Source of the DNA: Paramacrobiotus metropolitanus
Lineage: Eukaryota; Tardigrada; Eutardigrada; Parachela; Macrobiotidae
Length of the DNA: 64,000 bases
NCBI RefSeq assembly: GCF_019649055.1
Contig: NW_026570276.1
Span: 248,001 to 312,000 of the forward strand
Direction of reading: 5' to 3'
The position numbers and the translations under genes are program-made. Shown here one piece after another: positions 55,414 to 64,000 of this stretch. Under the pieces are notes generated by a model. That model ran no database searches. It was not told the DNA's origin and saw only the letters and a list, made by a program, of their open reading frames with translations. The stretch's first letter is position 1; the number at the start of each line of letters is the position of its first letter.

Positions 55414-57236
55414 CTAGAAAACCAAAAACAGTTCATCAAGATTGCGACTGCACTCAACTGTACCACGAACACAGGCAGCATTGCCCCGTTGTATTTCTAA
55501 ACTGCAACGCTGCATCAAAAACAGTTTCGCACGGCTTTCTCCAGTCTGCTCCCGAATACGTTTGGCCAGATCCGAGATAAACCCACTGGTGCTTGGTCCA
55601 CAGCATCCCATAGTTTCGAAAGCAAAGGGCTGGACAATGTATCGATCCGTCAACTTCTCATATTTCCCTAGTTTTCGAATCTCAGCGGCTTCCGCGGCAG
55701 CGCCAGGGTGGTCAGAAGTTTGGCCGATATATGTTGCCGCTAGCGTGTCAGCTACAGTGACATCCCACACTAAAGATTTTCCATATTGCCAGGGATACAG
55801 AGTCATGCCATCTGGTCGCTTTCCAGTTTCCCTATCAAGTCCGGGAGGTTCCAAGATGGCGGATATTTTAGCAGATCCGCAAGCCCGTTGTATTATGTTG
55901 TTAAGCGCGCTGTGGCGCCGCATCCGTCCTGCACTTTTCTTACAGCAAAGGCCATGATGACCGTACCTGTCAACCATTTCGCCACAACGGCACTTGTGCT
56001 CATTACAAATAAAAGCACCTAAACGCAAAGCCACAGCTACTCGTAAACTGACATCATCTAGAAGGTTTCCCAAACTGGACACAGGCAGCGCCGACAACCA
56101 TGCAGATGACTCTTTTGTAGACAGGGCCAACAAGCGAGCTTTAGCGATAACGTCGGCATTGTCCACTAAGAGACGGCGCATTTTGTCGTACATCAAACCG
56201 GTCCACGCTGACTGGAATCGACGGCTCTGCATGGGCGGTGGGTCTTCTCCAAGTTTCTCTTGATAAACCTTGACCACGTTTTCTCTAAGGCTTTGACCAG
56301 AGTCCGGAATAATCTCACTGACCAGAGAATCGGTAGCGTAACACGAAGACAGATATGCGGGCAACGCTACGTCCTCAGCCTTACAAAGACCGATTCCTCC
56401 AAGGCGATCAGATAAAACCGCTTGTCGCCACACAGTTTCGGACATTTCTACATTCGTGACTTCTTCCGCCTTTTTCCTCACGGTATCGTCAAACTGGCGC
56501 AGCTTATCCGGACACTTCCGACACGGGGCGCACCTAAGAGTAAACAACAATCTCGGCAGCGAAAGACTGTTCTTCAAAAGGAACAATGACTGATGCGCTG
56601 GCAACACACCGAGCAGATCAGTCAGACGTCGTATCTGACCGATCTTTCCATCTAACACTCGCCCGATTGCCAAATCAGTAAGTGGTGCACCAAGGAGATC
56701 CAACTGCTCCGACGAAACCAGCTGAATCTCAGGTGAAATAGAGTGGAAACTTTCAATGACTTCTTTCCGCTGTGATTCAGTGCCACCAAAAACGCGCAGC
56801 TCACATTTGGACAAGTTAAGCTGCAAGCCAAGTGTGCGTGCTTTATCCATTACAGTCATGAAATCTTCCAATACTGTATCCGGAACCCCGCCGCACGTGC
56901 CGTCATCCAAAAACCAGATTTTTAATGCTGACTGTAATTCTCTGGACAAATTAGCTGAGACCAAACAAAACAGTAACGGACCAAGAGGATCCCCTTGCTG
57001 GATACCATGAGCAGAGGCAATAATTTGGTCTCCACAAAACAATGACGAAGGAGCGCTGTATGCCGCGGAAATAAACGCATAATATTGAGGAAGAACTTCC
57101 GCCACTTTCTTCAACATCACATCTCTGCGGACCGTATTAAAAGCATTAGCAAAATCAAGTTTTAACATGACCTGTACTTCAGTACAGTCATCCTGTACAA
57201 ATTTACGAGCATTGTCTATTGTTGTTATCTACATAC
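55414..57236 (-). mobile_element. R2-type non-LTR retrotransposon, 5' truncated
   Basis: An uninterrupted 584-codon frame from the Met at 57168 (open to about 57236). RT motif A LKLDFANAFN starts the readable protein, motif B is GIQQGDPLGPLLF and motif C is FLDDGT. A CRCGEMVDRYGHHGLCC cysteine-histidine motif and a restriction-like endonuclease segment (KRPDGMTLYP..., VWDVTVADT) follow near the C-terminus. This arrangement is that of site-specific R2-like elements, which nick target DNA and prime reverse transcription on it. The N-terminal zinc fingers and first RT motifs are missing where an inverted-repeat element starts near 57253. No frameshifts, so it is a fairly recent insert. Confidence 0.82.
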
Positions 57237-57252
57237 TGTTTATTCATTTCAT

Positions 57253-57757
57253 TGGTGGAGCTCAATTACATTTGGGTAACCGTTGCGCGACGGGTAACGG
57301 GAAAACGCGTAAAAAAGTATCCATGACTCAGCAAAAAAATTATCGCCCAATCGTAAGTCGAGTACGCTTCCGTGCCAAGAGAGAAATTGAACACCGAAGT
57401 GGAACTGAAAAACTCATTTTTAATGCTGTAATGTGCTAAGTGTGGTATTACGTCAAAAAAGTTAATTATGAGTTTTAGAGTGCAACCCTGGGTCGCCGGA
57501 TTTAGTTTTGGTCCAAACACAAACAAATTTTGTTAATCTGTGCAGGAGAGTTAGGAATTACTCGTAGTTTGGGTAATGGTTGCGCTTCGACGTCGAAGCG
57601 CAACGCTTACGCGGACAAGTAAGCTGAAACCCATCCCAGATTTTGTGATTACGAATCAGAATGTTTGCTTGCTTACGCGCTGTTACGTCACATTTTTTAC
57701 GCGTTTCCCCGTTACCCGTCGCGCAACGGTTACCCAGATGTAATTGACCTCCACCAT
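57253..57757. mobile_element. 500-bp MITE with 60-bp terminal inverted repeats
   Basis: Both ends read inward as TGGTGGAGxTCAATTACATY then GGGTAACCGTTGCGCGACGG, with about four differences over 60 bp. A GCGCTTCGACGTCGAAGCGC palindrome lies near 57583. It lies at the truncated end of the R2-like element. Confidence 0.78.
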
Positions 57758-57769
57758 TATAAATCAATT

Positions 57770-58236
57770 GTGAACCCGTTTAATTAATCGATTTTTAGGT
57801 ACAACTGGTTAACATGTTTTGGTATTGAATAAATTAGAAATGTGGCTAAATATGTACATAAAAAATCGATTTAATGATAAGCTACTTATTTTGATTTGGA
57901 TTTCAGTTAATCAAGATTTATTCCATATTATTAAACGATTAAATTAATCTTGAAAATGATATTGTGAACTAAACCAGCAGTTGAAATAGTTTTGACATTT
58001 TCCTTTGCGAATTCATGCGCTGCGTGGAAATTATCGATCAAACCACACTTCATTTAATCTAGTCCCAGAAAGATTCATTTTGAAGTCCATTGTTTTTGTG
58101 TATACAATATATCATAAATTTTGCATGGCATATACGCACATCGAAATTCGCATTTACTTGTTGTCTACGGTTAGTCGATATTTGATTTCCGCATATCCGG
58201 CACGCATCATCCGCCCAGCGCTGGGTAAACACCAAT
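57770..58236. other. AT-rich spacer, no gene seen
   Basis: No supported feature. Confidence 0.4.
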
Positions 58237-58238
58237 TA

Positions 58239-58859
58239 CAGTAAAATCTGTGTACATTGAACACCTGCGGTTTCTTCAAAAGCGTTCAAAGTAGACGAGT
58301 GTTCAATATTCGCAGTAGCTGCCCCTGGGGGCACCAACTTGGGGGGCTCCCCAGGGGCAGCAAGATGGACCCCCCGAAGCAACTATCGGGGTCCGTCCTA
58401 TTGTGCCTAGTCTTTGCAAGGGTTAGGCTTACTGCAAATTAATCTCAAAGCAATCGCGCCCAACTATTGACACTTTTAACGCCATCTTAGTACGAAAACA
58501 CTGTAGATCAACGAAACAAAATCAGCTGTATTACAGCCTGAATGTATAGATAACACACTGCATGTTGTGTGAAAACAAGTGGACAATGTGCATCTAAAAC
58601 GGTATTGTTCAAAATCATTCTCTCTCTGCCGTCTTTCTCACATCCCGGAGCCGGATTTTATGCCTTTGTTCACAATGCACAGAGTAATTTCATTAGTACG
58701 GTTCCGAGTGAAGCGTTCAATGTTCACTTTACACAGATGTTCAATATTCGCGGTGGCCCCCCTATGTTATATTCTACGAGACGCGCCGGTTCTTAGGCGG
58801 GCGTTCAATGTAAAGCCGTGTTCAATGTTCGCAGATGTTCAATCTCACAGACTTTACTG
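58239..58859. mobile_element. 621-bp TA-flanked MITE, pogo-like ends
   Basis: Ends CAGTAAAATCTGTG (58239) and CACAGACTTTACTG (58859) are inverse, and TA flanks both sides. Several TGTTCAATRTTCGC units lie near each end, and a CTGCCCCTGGGG hairpin lies at 58319-58361. Confidence 0.75.
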
Positions 58860-59509
58860 TACCTTAATAAATCTCGGATACCCCGGAAAATACTGCAAAA
58901 GGTGACGTTGCTAAAGCATTGCCGGTGCTGCATTTTCCGCCCCTTTTCCTTAATCCATATTTCATTGACCGTCTCATTACATATGCGGATGTGCGCATCT
59001 CCGAGTATGATTCTTGAGTGGCGATACAGTACCATCGCGATGCTTTCGGCTCCCAGAAAGAAACCGATGTGATAACTCAGCGAATAAACGACGTTGTGCT
59101 GCATGCCTTACCGTGTAGCGGCGTACGTGTAATGATACACGCCGTAATAATTATACTTTACGGTGGTTTCTTTTTTGGATACGTACATACAGTCGTAATA
59201 CAGATATATATTTTTCTAAATAATTATTTAATAATATAATTATGGAAATTAGATTAAAAAACTATCTGAAATTTTTTAACGGAAATTTTTGCCTGTTTTC
59301 GAAATATGGCATCACGCGACGGCGCATATTTATAAAAACATTGTAAAACTACAAAAATGGTTTAATTAAACGCATATGGCGCAAACAAGTGCTTCTTTGC
59401 TCGAATCCCGTGCTATCATTTATGCGCATTTGATGTGTTTCTGTTGCAAATTGTTGTCACTATCAGATTTTTTAACCCCAGACTATTGGCCAGTTTTAAT
59501 TGTACGCTC

Positions 59510-60211
59510 TACATGCAACACTCGTTACAATGATGATTATGGAAAGTTCTGGAAAAACGGGACATTCTCCAACACCTCCCTGTTCCATAACATCACCAGC
59601 CGCTCATCCCGGGCGGAATGGCGAACCCTATGTATCATGTACGTTGTGCGGCCGCTTTCCCGGTATGGTACCGCAAGTATCACAATGCCCGCCGGGCGGT
59701 GGGGTTCTCTGTGGGGGCGTGGCTGGCCGGGCACGTGCTGCTGGTCCCCGGGGAGGCGCTGGATGCGCTGTGGTACCGCCTGCCATTGGACGAGTCCGGT
59801 GGCGATATCAATGTGACCACGGTGATGTCACAGAAGGTGTGGATCAACGCTGTGCAGTATGTGGAGTTAGGGGTGTTGGTGGTGGTGGCCGGGGTGTATC
59901 CGTATATTGTTGATAAGCACCAGGCGCACCGGCGGATCTTCGCGCAGATGCACTCGTCCGTGAGAGGGCACGGGATGCGGAGAACGGCCAATACGGTGAC
60001 GGTGGTGGCGGATGAACGGTTTGATTCCAATTTTCGACACGGTAAACCAGCATCCGCGTATACAAGCGACTATGTTTCAAGAGTAAAAATGCCGGGTGCA
60101 CCGTATTTACTGGTAGTTTCGCATTTATTTACCGAAGCTTTCATTTTCGCCCATTCCGAAGCATTTTTTCCGCACCGTTTTAAGTCCTTCCACAGTCAGA
60201 TAATTTTGTAA
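59510..60211 (+). CDS. hypothetical membrane protein, GC-rich exon
   Basis: The clearest frame is 59618-60211 (ATG at 59618; 197 aa). Two hydrophobic spans are visible (about residues 27-44, VGFSVGAWLAGHVLLV; about 82-98, ELGVLVVVAGVYPYIV) with a basic stretch HRRIF after the second. The coding half (59600-60030) is much richer in G+C than its surroundings, and third positions are mostly G/C, as in a conserved exon. A parallel frame is also open through 59500-59913, so the true 5' structure is uncertain and an upstream intron is possible. No family recognised. Confidence 0.4.
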
Positions 60212-60229
60212 GACGATAAGAAATTAAAT

Positions 60230-61074
60230 TTGAGAAGGCAGAGAAATACAGTAAATCAGGTTTTGGTTCAAATTCGTTTTCACAGCGCTCCGTCTTTTAC
60301 AGCGGATCTTCACAAAGATCGGATAATAACTTGACCTTTTGCCCGGCTTACGCGTTTTGCCCATCCTAATTCGCCATCGTTCAGCAACTGAACGTTGCGT
60401 AAAAAAACGGTTTTTAGGTCGGCATACTCTATACAGAACATTAGACTGTAGAATGGGTATCATCCCATTTCGGCAACGGGACATTTCGGCAACCGGGCAC
60501 GTCGCTCCGGTTTAGTCAAATACAGTACTTTTTTGATATAAGGATTCGTAGAGGAATGCCTCTCAAAACTAATATGTGAATATAGGGGGACAAACATGTC
60601 TACTCGGCCCAGTTCCCTGTACTGCTGCCGTCACCCGCCTGGAGTGTGACGTTACGGCAATACATACGGTTAAATCAGGCGCGGTACATAAGCGCCATGT
60701 ATAGCCACAACGTAATACACCAGCCGGCTGACATCAGATGTACAAGGGACTGGTTCGGCTTGACTCATTTTTCCCCATATATTACGCACATTGTACTGCG
60801 TTCTGCGTAATTAAGTACATACATGTACTGATGTACGAGTCTTAGTTACTGGTAATTTGTAAAATATAATCACACAAGATGCAACACACAGCTGTATTTA
60901 CTCATATACTATTATATGCACACGGCTCAACGCTAAAATGACGTATAGACTGTACATCGTATAATGTGATTCGAAACTGAGCGGCACGTAAACAATCACT
61001 GATGTAAATGAGTTCGATTCGAAATCATTACTGCAGTGATATTACGAGCAAGGCTGCTTAGTGCTTTCCAGCGT
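60230..61074. other. intergenic, repeat scraps
   Basis: Only a short CATTTCGGCAA repeat remnant at 60463-60495 stands out. No gene seen. Confidence 0.4.
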
Positions 61075-61078
61075 TTAA

Positions 61079-62038
61079 GGCCAAGGCTAGTTCGGCTTAA
61101 TTCAGATCAAGAAGGCCGGTTTTATAAGTTTTTAAAATCGTATCTCTTTCTCGATACATCTGTCTGTCCAGTTTAAATCGACAAAAATTCACAACTTTAG
61201 ACTGATAAGATCGGTTTACAACACACAGTTTAAAGTTTCAATCGAAAAAATCACGCTTAAAAATTAACTAGTCTGCAGGGAACCATACAAAATTTTAGAT
61301 AAACCACCCAGAAAATCGTAAACGCAGTTCTCCTGCACCTTGAGAGGGCTTTTTTTGATAAAAAAATTTTAAACTTCGAAAACTGGAAGAAACACTTTTA
61401 GTGTTTCGATTTTCGTATATAACTTGAGTAAAAACGATTTTTTTCAAAATCGCTCTCGCAAGTATACTTTCATGGGTTTTCTTAATCCAATGCATCAAGT
61501 TTGAAAATTTTGTTATATGCCCTGAATTAGGAGTTAGTTTTCAAACCTCATTTGGCGCATTTCGAACGGTAGCTTTCGAAAGTTCAGGCAAGTTTACATC
61601 AGTCAAAGGCACGTTGACTGTTTCAGTCCACCACACAAACCAAACCATAGTCACTGTCCAGACAGCCGATTGTTCCCTTCCTACCACACGTCGGTGTGAT
61701 CAAAATCTATTGTCTTCGGTGTTTGCTTTCATTCCACTGACCAGTGCTCGGTTTTATGGCGGTCACTAAAACAAAAGATGTGGATCACAATTCTGCGTTC
61801 TCCATTGATTTCATCGCAGGTGCGCTAACTTGCATAAGCGTTTGTAATGGTGAGCCGGGCCAGTCACTACTTGCACCATCATTTAGTTTAGGCAGCTAAC
61901 TTGAAAAATTCATATTTCATAACCCTGCAGTTTTATAACTTTGATAATGTTGCCATCTAATAGAGCAGTCTTCATTCTATATAGCCGCTTCTTTTTGCAA
62001 AACGGCACCTTATGATTAAAGCCGAACTAGCCATGGCC
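61079..62038. mobile_element. 960-bp TTAA-flanked inverted-repeat element
   Basis: TTAA at 61075-61078 and 62039-62042 borders inverse ends GGCCAAGGCTAGTTCGGCTT / AAGCCGAACTAGCCATGGCC. TTAA duplication is the piggyBac habit, but the tips do not look like classical piggyBac ends. No ORF. Confidence 0.65.
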
Positions 62039-62201
62039 TTAAGTAAATCGAACTCTCAGTGCCGCTTCTTATATGCGGAAATAAAAAACCGTTGGAACGG
62101 TTGAATAATATGATTAATGTCGTATTATTAACCACAATTTTCCAACTTTCCTTCAACGTATCTGAATAGCAGGGCACAGATAATTAACTGCCTAGTTAAT
62201 T

Positions 62202-64000
62202 ATGGCGGAAATATCGTTTTCTTTCACTAATCGCAAAGGCAAGGTGTTAAATTACAACGGTTTACATTATAGTATACAGTATATCGAATTCTGGAAGCGC
62301 GCAGAAGACAGAACGGAAAACTGTCAGAATTGGCGTTGTCGAGAAAGGGAACTCTTCAAGGCTCGTTTATATTATGCTGATGGCAAAGCTGTTGAGCGGG
62401 GCCAACATTCTCATGCCCCGGATGTCATTAAGGTTATGGCGAAATCAGCCAGGCAGGCATTAAAGGTTCGTGCAGCCAATACAGTGGAACGACCACGTCA
62501 GATCATAGATGAAGTTCGCGCGGAGATGCCAGTGTATGCTGCAGTAAAGATGTCCTCTTACAATGCTCTTGCCAAAACCATTGGACGCCAAAGAAAAGCG
62601 GAAGGTATCCCTACAGGTCGTGTAATTTGCTTGGCTGATATCGATGGCAGTTATTTTCTGAAGAGAACATCGCGCAATGAATCTGTGCTAATTGCCGATA
62701 CTGGTGCAGAAGACATTCATCGGATTATTGTGTTCGGAGATCCAAAATGCTTTGTTTATCTGGACAGAACCAATATTTGGCTCGGTGATGGCACCTTTAG
62801 CGTCAGCCCGCCTGTTTTTACGCAGTTGTACACGGTGCATGGGGATGTTTGTGGTGCAACGGCTCCGCTTATTTATGCGCTACTGCCAAATAAATGTGAA
62901 CTCATTTATCGACGCTTTTTCACAATACTCCGAGAAGCGCTGGTGCAGAAAAGTGGATCTGAAGAAGTCGGACCCGAATACATGTTGATGGACTTCGAGC
63001 AGTCAGCAATCATCGCGTTCCGAAATGCTTTTACGACGTCAAAATTAAGAGGTGAATTTTAATCAGTATTTTTATTAATCCAATAAACTGTGTCATTTTT
63101 ACGAGGTAAAATTAAATATTAAAATATATGGATTTTATTGTTTACTACAGCTATTATTAATACTGCTGATTATTATTTCTGCTTCTATGATTAGTAATTA
63201 TTTATCAGCAACTGACATTAATTAGTGCTATTTGAGTCAAGTATTTATTTCACGATTTTCAAAGGTTAAACGACGGTATTACTGCTGTTTTGGAAAGCAG
63301 AAATGTTGTTAATAATTATTGATCATTAATAATTATTAATACTTTTTATTGGTTATTACGAGTATTATTAGCGTAATTATACGTATTCATTATTAATATT
63401 TATTATGCTATAGAAATTCTTTGTTGTGTTTAAAATATAATTTCTGGGTTTCTATAATAAAATCAAAAAATATTTCTAAAAACAATATTAAAATATAATT
63501 AAATTCAGAAAATCTGTAAACTTTCTTAAAATGTTTGCAGTAATTTATTCATAGGTTGCAACTTTCACTTCGGACAAAGCCTATATCGCAAACGTCTTGC
63601 CCTGGGACACGGACCCATTTATGCGACCAATGCTGAGTTCAACATTTCCTGTCGCATGCTTTTTGCACTCGCGTTCGTGCCGGTACAGGATTTAGAACGA
63701 GCCCTTGTTGAACTGCTGGACGCGCCGTTTTTTCCCTTCAAACACAACGATCTGTTCATCGGGTACTTGAAAACAACATACGTTGGTGAAACAACAACTA
63801 TGTTTCGAGTAACCGGATGTCGCATTAAACGGCCCCTATATCCTGTTGAATTTGGAGCTGTGTGGATAGACTTGAACAGGATATTCACCGTACGACCAAT
63901 CGCTTAGAAGCGTGGCATCGCACGTTTTCGGATGTCATTAACAAAGACCATCCCGGTATCTATCAGTTTTTTAACCTACTGTGTCGGGAAATTGTTCACC
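62202..64000 (+). CDS. MULE-type transposase with FLYWCH domain (runs off the window)
   Basis: Exon 1 (62202-63051) begins with an FLYWCH-type zinc segment (residues about 5-75, with C-Q-N-W-R-C and HSH). It continues into the MULE transposase core: LGDGTFSVSP (first Asp), PLIYALLPNK, and LMDFEQSAI (second Asp). A GTGAAT donor and an AG acceptor at 63554 join exon 2 in frame, reading CNFHFGQSLYRK, the usual GCxFHxxQ block with ALAFVP after it. Past about 63875 coding resumes one frame over (TNRLEAWHRTFSDV, HPGIYQF) to the window end, so one indel or tiny intron is needed. It may be an active Mutator-like element or a domesticated copy. Confidence 0.78.
63052..63554. other. intron of the MULE gene
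   Basis: A 503-base AT-rich intron with many TTATTAATAA strings. No other feature. Confidence 0.6.

Overview
The window looks like nuclear DNA of an invertebrate animal. Genes are split by short GT-AG introns, intergenic DNA is packed with transposable elements, and two membrane signalling genes (a receptor guanylyl cyclase and a one-pass receptor-like Ser/Thr kinase) are clearly metazoan in style. Lineage-expanded receptor guanylyl cyclases and compact introns would suit a tardigrade or another ecdysozoan, but nothing here proves the taxon.

Layout. 1-9.05 kb: a decayed Ty3/gypsy-like retroelement on the minus strand (RT, RNase H, integrase, then extra ORFs). A 2.55 kb TA-flanked inverted-repeat element carrying a minisatellite interrupts its integrase. 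9.06-10.7 kb: remains of a PIF/Harbinger-like transposase and a convergent coiled-coil gene. 11-12.9 kb: several small inverted-repeat elements, some nested. 14.8-29 kb: the main object, an integrated Maverick/Polinton (adintovirus-like) element. It holds a protein-primed family B DNA polymerase (six exons), an A32-type packaging ATPase, an adenain-like protease, an F54H12.2-like virion protein and a 5'-truncated integrase with chromodomain. It also holds cargo I did not expect: a TATA-binding-protein homologue, a protein with two PC4-like segments, a two-BIR/RING inhibitor of apoptosis and probably an ANP32-like protein. Four of its intergenic regions share dense copies of an RTTACAR motif together with GTGATAA-type boxes. 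I see no major capsid gene. The polymerase has one in-frame stop and one frameshift, and the integrase lacks its N-terminal half, so this copy is probably defective.

29.5-31.15 kb: an intron-containing C48/Ulp1-like cysteine protease. 31.5-37.1 kb (minus): a receptor guanylyl cyclase whose visible exons stop inside the catalytic domain. 38.3-40.8 kb: a pogo/Tigger-like TA-flanked element holding a short, very young LTR retrotransposon with identical 254 bp LTRs. 43.4-49.4 kb (plus): a receptor-like kinase whose 3.3 kb intron hosts nested inverted-repeat elements. 51.5-52.7 kb: a BTB-like plus ubiquitin-like protein. 55.4-57.2 kb: a 5'-truncated R2-type non-LTR retrotransposon. 58.2-62 kb: more inverted-repeat elements and a GC-richer membrane-protein ORF. 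62.2 kb to the end: a FLYWCH/MULE transposase gene.

Inference on how the parts work together: the TBP-like and PC4-like proteins, with the repeated promoter motif, suggest the virus-like element encodes part of its own transcription programme. The IAP, and perhaps the ANP32-like protein, would act on host cell death and chromatin.
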